The notes: generated by a model not told the origin, from the letters alone. A stretch of DNA of 22,714 bases from an uncultured Collinsella sp. (GCA_905211615.1 CAJMBB010000013.1:1-22714); one strand, 5' to 3'; counted from the stretch's first letter, positions 1-8,768 are shown. Translations and numbers: made by a program.

Positions 1-58
1 TTCTCCGCGGCGGGGTTGTCTAAGGTTCTTGTTGAAGCTCGGCCATTGGCTCAAATGG

Positions 59-95
59 AAACGGGGGACGCATCCGCATCCCCCCGTTTTTGTTG
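59..95. terminator. Hairpin terminator, usable in both directions
   Basis: Arms ACGGGGG (61-67) and CCCCCGT (81-87), extended by A-T pairs, enclose a 13-nt loop. A T-rich run (87-93) follows on the plus strand and a weaker one on the minus strand. It lies just beyond the stop of the minus-strand phosphoesterase at 99. The better T-tract on the plus strand suggests it also ends a gene entering from the left, outside the window. Confidence 0.7.
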
Positions 96-98
96 CGG

Positions 99-566
99 TT
101 AGTCTAGGTCAATAAACTTGGTGCTTATGATCTTGCCGTCTTTGACGAGCATTCTGGCCATGGTGGGGCCTCGGGTGCCTCTGGGGTAGCTGGCGCTGCC
201 CGGGTTGAGGACTAAGCAACGGCCCACTTGGGCTTCTTTGGTTACGTGGGTGTGGCCGTTGATGGCTACGTCTACGGATCCCACCGGAAGGTCTTCGCGG
301 TAGTGGGCTACGGCGAATTTGAGGCCTTCGTAGGTAAAGAGCGCAAGACGGTCTACATCGGGACCGTAGTCGCGGTAGTAATCGTTGTTGCCCAGTACGG
401 CCCTCACGGGGGCGATGGTGCATAGGTGCTCGTAGTCCATCTCTGACGTGAGGTCGCCGGCGTGGATGATCAGGTCTGCGCCCTCAAGCTCATCCAAGAG
501 CGCAGGCGATAAATAGCCGTGGGTGTCCGAGATGATGTCGATACGCTTGGCGCTTGCACTGTTCAT
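99..566 (-). CDS. YfcE-type metallophosphoesterase
   Basis: This 155-residue protein is a compact calcineurin-like phosphoesterase of the YfcE/MJ0936 type. The metal-binding motifs appear in order: D14-x-H16 in SDTHG, D38 in HAGD, GNND at 59-62, H88, and GHTH at 104-107. The closing NPGS motif typical of this family follows. Members are cytoplasmic, bind two divalent metals and hydrolyse phosphodiester bonds, usually with unknown natural substrates. The start is supported by GGAAGGG about 6 bases upstream of the ATG. The gene is the last before a hairpin terminator and is separated from the regulator gene upstream by another terminator (606-656), so it is probably transcribed alone. The exact substrate cannot be told from sequence. 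Confidence 0.9.
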   Translation of the reverse strand: MNSASAKRIDIISDTHGYLSPALLDELEGADLIIHAGDLTSEMDYEHLCTIAPVRAVLGNNDYYRDYGPDVDRLALFTYEGLKFAVAHYREDLPVGSVDVAINGHTHVTKEAQVGRCLVLNPGSASYPRGTRGPTMARMLVKDGKIISTKFIDLD

Positions 567-605
567 GGGATCCCTTCCGCAAAAAACGATTCGGCAGATA
601 CATAC

Positions 606-656
606 AAAAAAGGCCCCACGGCTCCGCAGACGATGGGTCTACAGGGCTGCGGGGCC
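606..656 (-). terminator. Rho-independent terminator of the first LytTR operon
   Basis: Read on the minus strand, GGCCCC (656-651) pairs with GGGGCC (617-612), with extra pairing inside (GCAG with CTGC). Six T residues follow at 611-606. It begins 7 bases beyond the stop of the LytTR regulator and separates it from the phosphoesterase gene. Confidence 0.85.
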
Positions 657-662
657 AGCGTG

Positions 663-1379
663 CTAGAGACTCAGGGCCTTCTTGAGCGGCACGACGCGGC
701 GGCGAGAAACCGGCACGCGTTCGTCGACGCCCGTAATGCCCAGCTGGATGGCGCCCGAGGGCACCGTCTCGACGTCCGTGACGCACGCTAGGTTGACGAT
801 ATAGCGGCGGTGAACACGGAAGAAGCCAAAGTCGCAGAGCTTGGCCTCAAACTGCGCCAGCGAGGTCGTCGACAAAAAGCGATCATCGACGGTATAGATG
901 CAGGAGTAATCGTCCTTTGCCATGATAAAGCGGATGTCATCCACGGGAATGAGCACCTTGCGGCCGCCCTTTTCCACCGGGATACGCTCGATGGTCACTT
1001 TGCTGTCCGTAACCGGCTTGGCGCGTTGCATGACCTTCTCGATCGCGCGATCCAAGCGAGCTTCCTCGACAGGCTTCATCAGATAATCGACGGCATCGAC
1101 GTCGAATGCCTCGACCGCATGGTCGCTATACGCAGTCACAAACACGATCGCCGGCGGATTTTTGAGCTTATGCAGCGCCTCGGCAAGTTGCAGGCCCGAG
1201 GCACCGGGCATCGAGATATCGAGAAACACGACATCCACGCGACTTTCCATAAGCATCTCGATGGCGGAGCGGACGCTCGACGCCTCCGTGATCGTGCCGA
1301 TCTTGCCCGTTTGCTCGAGCAGGAAGCGAAGCTCCGAGCGAGCCGGCGCCTCATCATCCACAATCATCGCACGCAGCAT
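663..1379 (-). CDS. LytTR-family response regulator (system 1)
   Basis: A 238-residue response regulator. The receiver domain (about 1-120) has the acidic pair D8/D9, the phospho-acceptor D54 in FLDISMPG, the switch Thr in VTAYSD and the Lys in YLMKPVEE. A LytTR DNA-binding domain (about 135-238) contains FFRVHRRYIVNL and ends in PVSRRRVVPLKKAL. LytTR regulators bind paired direct repeats and often control cell-surface, peptide or metabolite-uptake genes. I chose the ATG at 1379, preceded by GAAAGG, over a TTG seven codons upstream. The gene follows its histidine kinase by 72 bases, a gap holding a hairpin (1411-1439) with no T-tract, so the two are probably co-transcribed. The target genes are unknown. 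Confidence 0.93.
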   Translation of the reverse strand: MLRAMIVDDEAPARSELRFLLEQTGKIGTITEASSVRSAIEMLMESRVDVVFLDISMPGASGLQLAEALHKLKNPPAIVFVTAYSDHAVEAFDVDAVDYLMKPVEEARLDRAIEKVMQRAKPVTDSKVTIERIPVEKGGRKVLIPVDDIRFIMAKDDYSCIYTVDDRFLSTTSLAQFEAKLCDFGFFRVHRRYIVNLACVTDVETVPSGAIQLGITGVDERVPVSRRRVVPLKKALSL

Positions 1380-1451
1380 AGGGATAAAACCTTTCGTCAA
1401 CTAACTACGCCGGGCATCCGTCGCATGACGTTGAGCCCGTAGCCTTTTATT

Positions 1452-2795
1452 TTACTCTTGAATGTCAAAGATGCTCTCTGACAAATCAAGATGAAGGAGC
1501 ACTTTGGTGCCCTTGCCCGGCGCCGATTCGACACGCGTATAGGAGCGCGGCCCATAAAAGCGATGGATGCGCTCCGAAATATTGTGCATGGCCACACCGG
1601 CGCCGCCACCCTGGGGAGAGCTGGCGTCGGGACGGGCAGAGCGCTCGTCAAACAGTCTGGCGGCGGTACCCTCATCCATGCCCACGCCATTATCGGCCAC
1701 GGCAATCAAGATTGCATCCTCGCCGTCTTGGTGAACGGTCACGTCGATCCTCAGGGCGTCGTCATCGCCCATACCATGACGTACGGCGTTCTCGACAATC
1801 GGCTGGATCACGAACGCCGGCACCAGCGTATCTTCCACGTCCTCGGACACATCGAACGTCGCAAGCACGCGGTCCTCGCCAAAGCGGGCCTTCTCAAAGG
1901 TAAGGTAGCGCTTGGTCTGTGCGACCTCGCGCGAGACCGGAATAAGCGATCCCGAGTTGTCGAGCGTGGCACGATAGAACGATGAGAACTCACGAAGCAG
2001 TTCGCGGGCCCGCAACGGGTCGGTGCGCGTAAACGATGCAATGGTGTTCAGCGTGTTGAACAGGAAGTGCGGGTTAATCTGCGCCTGCAGCGCACGCACC
2101 TCAGCGCGCGCCGTGAGTTCCTTTTGCACCTCGAGCTCGTGGATGGCGAGCTGCGTGGACAAGATCTCGGCAAAGCCCGAGGCAAGCGCGTACTGGGTAC
2201 GGTCGACGGCGCGCGGGGTCTTGTAGTAGAACTTGAGCGTGCCGACGGTACGATCGCCCACCTTGATGGGAGCGATAATGCCGGCGGGGACTTGGTTGTG
2301 CGAGCCGTCCGAGCCCACGACATCCACCATACGGTTGAACGACTGCACGATGCCATGTTCGATAACGTAGCGCGTGGCAAGCGTGTGGATGGGAGTATCG
2401 GGCAGCAGTTTTTCCTCAAACTCGCCCGCGCAGGCAAGCACGTTGTCCTCGTCGGTGATGGCCACCGTCATGGCGCGCGTCTCGGGCAAAATGCGCCGGC
2501 ACACCAAACGCGCCGATTCCTGCGTCAGACCGCCCTTAATGTCCTCGAGCATGGCCGAGGCCACCGAGAGCGTCTCCTCGGTGTACTGGGAGCGCACCGA
2601 ATCGGGATTGAGCGTCAAAAAGATAAAGATGCACAGAAAGATGCACAGCAGCGCGCAGGCAATCACCGTGGCGATCGGCTCGATACCGGTCACCAAGGCA
2701 AAAATAAAGTACACCAGCACGCAAATGGCGCAGGCAACGGCAATGATGCGAAAGATTGATATTGAACTATCGCGCTGGGCGCGGCGGTCGATCAT
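1452..2795 (-). CDS. LytS-like sensor histidine kinase (system 1)
   Basis: A 447-residue membrane sensor kinase. Two adjacent hydrophobic segments (about 13-36 and 40-62) form a hairpin, so the protein has almost no extracellular domain. A GAF-like region (about 70-225) follows. Next comes the LytS/YehU-type His-kinase domain with QAQINPHFLFN (H243 the likely phospho-acceptor), and a HATPase_c domain with N-box PIVENAVRHG (N336) and DNGVGM (368-373). The small membrane part suggests it senses an intracellular or membrane-dissolved signal. Its ATG overlaps the TGA of the upstream glycosyltransferase (ATGA), which indicates translational coupling; GGAGGGGG precedes the start. The cognate regulator lies directly downstream. 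The kinase at 7324-8715 is a paralogue with the same plan. Confidence 0.92.
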   Translation of the reverse strand: MIDRRAQRDSSISIFRIIAVACAICVLVYFIFALVTGIEPIATVIACALLCIFLCIFIFLTLNPDSVRSQYTEETLSVASAMLEDIKGGLTQESARLVCRRILPETRAMTVAITDEDNVLACAGEFEEKLLPDTPIHTLATRYVIEHGIVQSFNRMVDVVGSDGSHNQVPAGIIAPIKVGDRTVGTLKFYYKTPRAVDRTQYALASGFAEILSTQLAIHELEVQKELTARAEVRALQAQINPHFLFNTLNTIASFTRTDPLRARELLREFSSFYRATLDNSGSLIPVSREVAQTKRYLTFEKARFGEDRVLATFDVSEDVEDTLVPAFVIQPIVENAVRHGMGDDDALRIDVTVHQDGEDAILIAVADNGVGMDEGTAARLFDERSARPDASSPQGGGAGVAMHNISERIHRFYGPRSYTRVESAPGKGTKVLLHLDLSESIFDIQE

Positions 2796-3979
2796 TCGGC
2801 CCCCTCCAGGATACTGATCAGTTGTGCGTCACGCCAAAGCCCGTCCATGATCTTGGGCCAAAAGCTCTGGAAACGCAGATAGCTTGCAGCGTTTTGGCGC
2901 GCATAGGCCTTTGCCTCGTCGATACCATGGCGCCAGATGCGCAGGTAGCCCTCATGCTCGCGGGTAAACACGCTGCGGACCATAGCGGTCTTGCGCACGC
3001 GGTCGTCGAGCTCGCGCGAAATCCACGGGCCCGGGTAGGGCATGAGCGATGCCGCCGTAACGGGGATGAGCTCCTTTTGATGCGCGGCGAACGTCAACTT
3101 GGCCCGTTCGTAGTACCAACGGTATACATCCTGCATAAAGCGCGGTGAGCGCTTCTCGGACTCGGGCGGCAGGTGACGAACGGCCCACTCGTTGTCAAAC
3201 CACACGTCATAGCCAAACATGCGCATGTTAAAGAGGTAATCCAGATCCTCGCCACGGGTGATAAACGGATCAAAGGCCACACGCGTAAAGGCGCGGGCGT
3301 GCAGGGCCATCAGGCCGCCGCACACGTAGTTGGAGCGCGAGATGCGGGTGCCCGAGAGCGCCTTTTTCATCCAACGGTTGAACTCGATGCGCTTGGTCCA
3401 CCAACGATGGCAGATGCCCACCTTGTCCGTGGGCGCCAGCGGGGATCCGTCGCGATCGTAAAAGTAACCGCTCTTGACCAAAATCGGCAGGCCCTGACGC
3501 GTCTGCTGGCCCAGCGCATAGGTCGCGCGCTTCATAAAGTCGGCGTCGATGACAGTCTCATCGTCATCCAAAAAGATAACCGCGTCATGCCCCAGCACAG
3601 CGGCACAGGCTAGCCCCATGTTGCGGATGGCGCCGTAGCCTCGCAGACTCACGCACTCGCCCGAACCCTTGGGTGCGATCTGAGCAACCCGGTCTGCGAT
3701 GCGCGAGGCCTGGGTGTTGGTAACAACGGTGACCTTGAGCGTGGGATGCGCGTCGACAATCTCGTGCACGCGCAGCGACACATCGGCTGTGGCAGAAACG
3801 GGACAGACCACCAAAAGGATGATGCGCGGGATGTCACGTACCTGCTCAAGCGAGACCAGGCAGCGGTCGAGTTCGGGATTGTCGGCGTTGAGTCGTGTCG
3901 AATGGTCATAGGTGCCAGGGGCGTTTGCGCGAGCGTCATCGCCCGCCCAATACGTTGGAATCACGACCGTGGCGTTCAT
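2792..3979 (-). CDS. Family 2-like (GT-A fold) glycosyltransferase
   Basis: A 395-residue protein with the GT-A/GT2 pattern. It starts with the nucleotide-binding strand VVIPTYWAG, has a DxD-type metal site in FLDDDE (137-141), an acceptor-side GED (243-245) and a C-terminal helical region. No signal peptide or membrane helix is visible, so it is probably cytoplasmic or peripheral at the membrane, transferring a sugar from a nucleotide donor. Donor and acceptor cannot be predicted. The start has GGGAGGG about 8 bases upstream. Its stop overlaps the start of a LytS-like kinase, an unusual coupling that places a glycosyltransferase at the head of a two-component operon. A terminator-like hairpin lies just upstream (4001-4035). 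Confidence 0.85.
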   Translation of the reverse strand: MNATVVIPTYWAGDDARANAPGTYDHSTRLNADNPELDRCLVSLEQVRDIPRIILLVVCPVSATADVSLRVHEIVDAHPTLKVTVVTNTQASRIADRVAQIAPKGSGECVSLRGYGAIRNMGLACAAVLGHDAVIFLDDDETVIDADFMKRATYALGQQTRQGLPILVKSGYFYDRDGSPLAPTDKVGICHRWWTKRIEFNRWMKKALSGTRISRSNYVCGGLMALHARAFTRVAFDPFITRGEDLDYLFNMRMFGYDVWFDNEWAVRHLPPESEKRSPRFMQDVYRWYYERAKLTFAAHQKELIPVTAASLMPYPGPWISRELDDRVRKTAMVRSVFTREHEGYLRIWRHGIDEAKAYARQNAASYLRFQSFWPKIMDGLWRDAQLISILEGAE

Positions 3980-4000
3980 GCCTTACCCTCCCTGCAACAC

Positions 4001-4035
4001 AAAAACGGGACGCCGCCAAACACAGGCGACGCCCC
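4001..4035 (-). terminator. Terminator or attenuator between MFS gene and glycosyltransferase operon
   Basis: On the minus strand GGGGCGTCGCC (4035-4025) pairs over 11 positions with GGCGGCGTCCC (4017-4007) around a 7-nt loop, followed by TTTTT (4005-4001). The two non-Watson-Crick positions are G-U in minus-strand RNA but A-C mismatches in plus-strand RNA, so the structure belongs to the minus strand. It ends only 21 bases before the glycosyltransferase ATG, leaving no room for a promoter. It therefore either attenuates the glycosyltransferase-kinase-regulator operon or ends MFS transcription with leaky read-through. Confidence 0.75.
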
Positions 4036-4150
4036 GCGACCTAGCTGACTCCATCATACCCACTTGGGCTAATCATTGTTCGAAAGTCAGAATGTTTATT
4101 GCGGATAACCCCAAAAGAGTATCGCGGCGGACGCAATTACCGGCAAGTTC

Positions 4151-5410
4151 CTATGCGGCCTGCTCTGCCGTCTGAGACATGCAGGACAGACGGACCAGCA
4201 GCACAAAGCCCACCACCAGCAGCACGCCGATAGACAGGACGCCCAGCGAGGGGTTGCCGGTCAGCGAGGTGACGACCGACACCAAGAAGGTGCCCATGAC
4301 ACTTGCATAGCGGCCAAAGATATCAAAGAAGCCGTAGTACTCGTTGGACTTTTCCTTGGGAATAATGCGGCCGAAGTAGCTACGGCTGAGCGCCTGCACA
4401 CCGCCCTGGAACAGGCCGACCATAATGGCAAGCACCCAGAATTCAAAGGCGGTCTTGAGGAAGAACGCGGCAAAGAGCACGATGCCCATATAGGCGGCGA
4501 CGGCCACCAAGATCATATTGAGTGTGCCCACGCGACCGGCAAGCTTGCCGTAGATGATGGCGGACGGAAAGGCCACAAACTGCGTAACGAGCAGAGCCAG
4601 CACCAGTTGGGTCGAGTCGATGCCCAAAGCCGATCCATAGCTGGTTGCCATGGAAATGACCGTGTGCACACCGTCGATGTAGAAGAAGAACGCGATCATG
4701 TAGACCAGCACGGTCTTGTTGTGGGCAATCTCGCGCATGGTGTGTCCGACCTCGGAGAACACGCCGCCCACGATGTGGCCGATGGTGTCCTCGGGACCAC
4801 GCTCGCGACCGTACTTTTGCTTATAGGTGCGAATGAGCGGCAGGGTAAAGATGAGCCACCAGGCACCAGTGATGACAAACGACAGACGCGTTGCCAGCAT
4901 GGTGGGGACACCAAGAGCGGGACCACCCATGATAAGCGCCAGGCAGATGATGAACGGCACGGTGGAACCGATGTAGCCCCAGGCATAGCCCGAGCTGGAC
5001 ACGACGTCCATGCGCTCGTCGGTGGTAATGTCGGGCAGCATGGCGTCGTAGAACGTCATAGAAGAGTTGAGGCCGATGGTGCACAGCACGTACACAGTCA
5101 AAAATGCCATGGCGGACATTGGGATAGCCTGCGCCAGGCAAAGAACCAGGCCCGTGAGGAAGAAGCCCAAGAAGAACTTGATCTTGTTGCCGGCGTAATC
5201 GGCAAGCGCGCCCAGAATGGGCATGAGCATGGCAATGACCAGCGAGGCAATCGTCTGCGCGTTGCCCCAAGCGACCACCAGGTCTGCCGAGGAAGCGCCG
5301 GTATTGATGGCGTTAAAGTAGATGGGCACCACCGAGGTATTGAGCAGCACGAGGGCCGAGTTTCCCACATCGTACATGACCCAGTTACGCTCGAGCTTGG
5401 TGTATTTCAT
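4151..5410 (-). CDS. MFS transporter, UMF1 (Atg22-like) family
   Basis: A 419-residue integral membrane protein with about 12 predicted transmembrane helices in two halves. Motifs match the UMF1 family: an N-terminal WVMYDVGNSAL, FFFYIDGVHTVI at the start of the second half, and LFQGGVQALSRSYFGRIIP with the adjacent acidic/basic loop EKSNEYYGFFD. UMF1 members resemble yeast Atg22, an amino-acid exporter of the vacuole, but bacterial substrates are largely unknown. AAGGG lies about 10 bases upstream of the ATG. The C-terminus is short and hydrophilic (QTAEQAA). The gene is about 100 bases downstream of the phospholipase-like gene on the same strand, and no terminator is evident between them, so co-transcription is possible. 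Confidence 0.88.
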   Translation of the reverse strand: MKYTKLERNWVMYDVGNSALVLLNTSVVPIYFNAINTGASSADLVVAWGNAQTIASLVIAMLMPILGALADYAGNKIKFFLGFFLTGLVLCLAQAIPMSAMAFLTVYVLCTIGLNSSMTFYDAMLPDITTDERMDVVSSSGYAWGYIGSTVPFIICLALIMGGPALGVPTMLATRLSFVITGAWWLIFTLPLIRTYKQKYGRERGPEDTIGHIVGGVFSEVGHTMREIAHNKTVLVYMIAFFFYIDGVHTVISMATSYGSALGIDSTQLVLALLVTQFVAFPSAIIYGKLAGRVGTLNMILVAVAAYMGIVLFAAFFLKTAFEFWVLAIMVGLFQGGVQALSRSYFGRIIPKEKSNEYYGFFDIFGRYASVMGTFLVSVVTSLTGNPSLGVLSIGVLLVVGFVLLVRLSCMSQTAEQAA

Positions 5411-5511
5411 GGACAGGGACCCTTCGTATTCGCCCGATATGCAGCTAGTTCATCGTACCCCAATTGCACGGAGGCGCCGGTAAGGATTCGGCAAAGAGAC
5501 AGGAGCGGACC

Positions 5512-6456
5512 CTACTCCTCGCGGTCGAACTCCTCGTCGGTGCCGAGCACGCGGCCGCTGTAGTTGACGTGACCGGTCACGGCCTCCATGTCACCGGTCT
5601 CGATAAAACGCGCGACCGTGCACTCGTAATCGACCAGCGCGCGATCAAAGACCTCGGGGAAACTCTCGTTCGAGACCTCATCGGTAAAGGGATTCTTCCA
5701 TGTCAGATGGCCCAGGTTACCGGTGCGCTCGGGCAGCTCCGTCGTCACGCGATGGGCAAGGCCGTCGAGCAGCGAGTAGTCGTGCACCAACCCCTCAACC
5801 AGCGAGATCGCGCGCGTCTTTACGGAGTCGGCCGGCTCAATCGCACGGTAAAGTCGCTGCATATTGGCAACGGCAGCACCGTACTCCCCCGCCGGAATGT
5901 CAATGCCGTACACGCGTCCGGCAACATAGCTCATCAGCACGCCGGCCACGCGACTGATGCGATCGGTGGTGACGATCTCGCCCGCCGGCGGGTAATCGTC
6001 GACCGTAGCGCCATCGCGCTTAAGCTGCAGCATCAGTACATCCAGGTCGCTCTCGATCACGGCATGGACCTGACTGCTCGAATCCTCAAGCTCTGAATCG
6101 GACTCCACGATGCCAAACTGCTGCTCATAGACAAAGGGGTGGGCGTTGCGGTCGAGCACGTAATGAGACAGCAGACCCAGCGCAAAGGCGCGACCCAAGC
6201 TGGCGTCGCGCGGCAGCAGATGCGACACGCCGTCGCGCAGGCACGCGAACTGGCGAGACATGCGCGAGCGATGCATGACCTGCGCCAGCAGCGTACAGTC
6301 GGAAACACGCGGTGTCAGAATGTGGAAGAAAAACGGGTCGGGGCCCTGGTTGCCCAGGATAAAGGCAATACGCTCCTCGTCGGACGTGATAACGCCCTGC
6401 GGAAGACGGTCGATGCTTTCCTCGCCAAACAGATGATGCGTAATGAGCGCAGGCAT
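5512..6456 (-). CDS. Zinc-dependent phospholipase C-like protein
   Basis: A 314-residue protein of the Zn_dep_PLPC group. It begins MPALITHHLFG, has the family signature GNQGPDPFFF (35-44), and a likely metal cluster H98-x3-D102-x3-H106 in LSHYVLDRNAHPF. The N-terminal His7/His8 may also bind metal. The domain is related to bacterial phospholipase C, but in this short, signal-less form it is a common uncharacterised cytoplasmic protein, so lipase activity is not assured. I chose the ATG at 6456, which has AAAGGA about 8 bases upstream, over a GTG ten codons earlier without a good ribosome site. It sits between two LytTR systems, about 90 bases after the second regulator, with no obvious terminator. 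Confidence 0.8.
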   Translation of the reverse strand: MPALITHHLFGEESIDRLPQGVITSDEERIAFILGNQGPDPFFFHILTPRVSDCTLLAQVMHRSRMSRQFACLRDGVSHLLPRDASLGRAFALGLLSHYVLDRNAHPFVYEQQFGIVESDSELEDSSSQVHAVIESDLDVLMLQLKRDGATVDDYPPAGEIVTTDRISRVAGVLMSYVAGRVYGIDIPAGEYGAAVANMQRLYRAIEPADSVKTRAISLVEGLVHDYSLLDGLAHRVTTELPERTGNLGHLTWKNPFTDEVSNESFPEVFDRALVDYECTVARFIETGDMEAVTGHVNYSGRVLGTDEEFDREE

Positions 6457-6548
6457 AATGATCCTTTCGATTTCATTCGATGCCACCCATTATGCCCACC
6501 GCGCGCCCGTGCCAAACCTGCGGCGGTAAACGGTGGCGTGCGGACCGC

Positions 6549-7283
6549 TTACGCAAGCCCCAGGTGCGTCTTAACCTCGGCGGCGCGACGGCGGGACACG
6601 GGCACCGTCGAGGTCACGCGATCGAGCCTGAGCTCCATCAGGCCCGTGGAGCCGATCTCGACATTGTGCACGTCTTCCAAATTGACCAGATAACTGCGGT
6701 GGACACGGATAAAGCCCTCGGAGGCCAGGCGCCGCTCGAGCGAGGAAATCGACTCATTGATCAGGTATGTTCCCTCGGCGCAGACGGCGTTGCAAAAATC
6801 GGCGCGTGCCTCAAAGTAGCAGACATCCGCCACGGGAATGAACACCTTTTTACCCCCACGATCCACCGTCAGGCGAAGGGGCTGGCGCGGGGTATGGACA
6901 GCGCGGCGAACACCCAGGGCGGTTTCGATCTTGTCGAGCGCCTTCGACAGGCGCGCGTCCTCGACCGGCTTGACGATGTAATCGACGGCATCGAGGTTAT
7001 AGGCATCGGCCGCATACTCGGCAAATGCCGTCACAAACACCACGACCGGCGGCGTCTTTAGGTTCTGCAGCGTCTCGGCAAGCTCGATTCCCGAGCGACC
7101 GGGCATCGTGATATCCAAAAACAAGACGTCGGGCTTGTTCGACAGGATCGATTCCACAGCCTCGGTGACATTGCCCGCCTCGGCAATCTGGCCCACACGC
7201 GCATCCTTTTCCAACAGATAACGTAGCTCAGCCCTAATAGGGGGCTCGTCATCAACCACCAAGATGTTCCATCCCTCGGACAT
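6549..7283 (-). CDS. LytTR-family response regulator (system 2)
   Basis: A 244-residue regulator paralogous to the one at 663-1379. Receiver: D11/D12, phospho-acceptor D57 in FLDITMPG, T85 in FVTAFAEY, K105 in YIVKPVED. LytTR domain (about 137-242) with FIRVHRSYLVNL and the C-terminal PVSRRRAAEVKTHLGL. GAGGGG lies about 9 bases upstream of the ATG. It follows its histidine kinase by 40 bases on the same strand. Receiver and LytTR domains resemble those of system 1 closely enough to suggest an old duplication, but differ through the linker (RRAVHTPRQPLRL here, AKPVTDSKVTIERI in system 1). The two may therefore answer to different signals or bind different sites. Confidence 0.93.
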   Translation of the reverse strand: MSEGWNILVVDDEPPIRAELRYLLEKDARVGQIAEAGNVTEAVESILSNKPDVLFLDITMPGRSGIELAETLQNLKTPPVVVFVTAFAEYAADAYNLDAVDYIVKPVEDARLSKALDKIETALGVRRAVHTPRQPLRLTVDRGGKKVFIPVADVCYFEARADFCNAVCAEGTYLINESISSLERRLASEGFIRVHRSYLVNLEDVHNVEIGSTGLMELRLDRVTSTVPVSRRRAAEVKTHLGLA

Positions 7284-7323
7284 ATGCGCTTCCCCTCTTT
7301 TTTTCTCTCAATCCAACCGCGCG

Positions 7324-8715
7324 CTACACCTTCATCGGCGCCGGCTCATGCGGCTCGCCGTTCAGCTCGACGATGACCTGTGTTCCCACGCCTTCCTGGG
7401 ACTTCACGCGCATGCCAGAATCTTCTCCGTAAAAGAAATGGATGCGCTGAAGCACGTTGAAGAGCGCCAGGCCGCAACCTCGCTTGATGGATCCGTCGGC
7501 GGTAATGCTCTCGGGCTCCTCTCGGCGATGCTGCTCAAACAGATGCGCGCAGACTTCTTCGCTCATACCGATGCCGTCATCTTCGACGATGATCTCCAAG
7601 CCGTCATCGGTCTCAAAAGCCCTAACACGAATAGAAAGCGGCTCGGTCTCGCGCTGCGCATGCTTGATGCAGTTTTCGAGCAACGGCTGCAAGATAAACG
7701 GCGGCACCATGCAATCGCGCACCTCAAAGTCGATATCGACCGAGACGCGCAGACGGCCGTCGCCATACCGGGCCTGCATAAGATTGATATAACGGGTGCC
7801 CTGTTCCACCTCATGCTCGAGCGTGGTGAGCGTATCGGAGTCAGAAAGCGTCTGACGATAGTAATTGGAAAAATCGATGAGCAGCGATCGCGCCTTGTCG
7901 GGCTCGGTTCGAACGAGCGACACGATCGTGCTAATGGTGTTGAACAGAAAATGCGGGTCGACCTGCGACTGCAGGGCCCGAAGCTCCACGCGGGCTGTGA
8001 GCTCGTCCTGGCGCTCGAGCTCAAAGCTGGCGAGCTGCGTGGAGACGAGATCGGCAAAACCCGAGGCCAACGCCGTCTGGCGCATATCGATGCTGCTCAG
8101 GCGGGGATAGTACAGCTCGAGCGTACCCACGCAATGCCCGCGCACGGTAAGCGGCGCGACAATGCCGGCGCGCAGGCGGGGAAAATAGCCGCCCGTCTCA
8201 TTGGAGGCGTCGCGCGAAAATACACTCTGCTCGCCGGACTCGATCACGTTGAGCGTGGTCTTGAGCACAACCGGGGTGCCGGCAGGGCACTTTGCCGAGT
8301 CCTCGCCCCAGCTTGCCAACACCTGTTTGCCATCGGTAAAGCAGATGGCAGAGGCGATGGTCTCGGACAGGATAATTTTAGAGGCGCCCAGGGCCGCTTC
8401 GGGCGTAAGGCCGCGCGACGTGTAGGCGAATATTTTTGATGCGATGGCGAGCGTACGGTCGGTTGCGCTCGATGTGAGGTCGTCGGGGACCACAAAGACA
8501 TACGAGAAAAAGAAGCACAGCATGACCAGGCCGGCAATAACGACAACGCCCGGAACGGGATTGGGATTATCGGTTAAATCCCAGATAAGCAGCAGGATAA
8601 GCGCCGGAACGACAATACCGAGCAGGATGGCCTGAACCACATGCTGGGCCGTACGAAAGACCTTGGTAGAGTTGTAGCTCTTGCCCAGAATCAGCCTGTT
8701 TAAATCCACCGTCAT
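7324..8715 (-). CDS. LytS-like sensor histidine kinase (system 2)
   Basis: A 463-residue kinase with the same plan as system 1. Two closely spaced membrane helices (about 26-46 and 55-76) are followed by a GAF-like region (about 85-230), a LytS-type domain with QSQVDPHFLFN (H255), and HATPase_c motifs PLLENCIKHA (N348) and DDGIGM (379-384). The N-box has Cys after Asn where system 1 has Ala. AAGGA lies about 9 bases upstream of the ATG, with a purine run abutting the start. The regulator gene is 40 bases downstream, making a two-gene operon. A hairpin terminator (8741-8768) upstream separates it from the amidohydrolase. The signal is unknown; with almost no extracellular loop, cytosolic sensing through the GAF-like region is the likeliest reading. 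Confidence 0.92.
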   Translation of the reverse strand: MTVDLNRLILGKSYNSTKVFRTAQHVVQAILLGIVVPALILLLIWDLTDNPNPVPGVVVIAGLVMLCFFFSYVFVVPDDLTSSATDRTLAIASKIFAYTSRGLTPEAALGASKIILSETIASAICFTDGKQVLASWGEDSAKCPAGTPVVLKTTLNVIESGEQSVFSRDASNETGGYFPRLRAGIVAPLTVRGHCVGTLELYYPRLSSIDMRQTALASGFADLVSTQLASFELERQDELTARVELRALQSQVDPHFLFNTISTIVSLVRTEPDKARSLLIDFSNYYRQTLSDSDTLTTLEHEVEQGTRYINLMQARYGDGRLRVSVDIDFEVRDCMVPPFILQPLLENCIKHAQRETEPLSIRVRAFETDDGLEIIVEDDGIGMSEEVCAHLFEQHRREEPESITADGSIKRGCGLALFNVLQRIHFFYGEDSGMRVKSQEGVGTQVIVELNGEPHEPAPMKV

Positions 8716-8740
8716 CCCCTCTTGTCCTTAGCACCCATAG

Positions 8741-8768
8741 CAATAAAGAGGGCCGCAAGCGACCCTCT
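8741..8768 (-). terminator. Terminator of the permease-amidohydrolase operon
   Basis: On the minus strand AGAGGGTCGC (8768-8759) pairs with GCGGCCCTCT (8756-8747), with one G-U pair that would be a mismatch on the plus strand. The T-rich TTTATTG follows. It lies about 60 bases beyond the amidohydrolase stop and just upstream of the second kinase. Confidence 0.75.
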
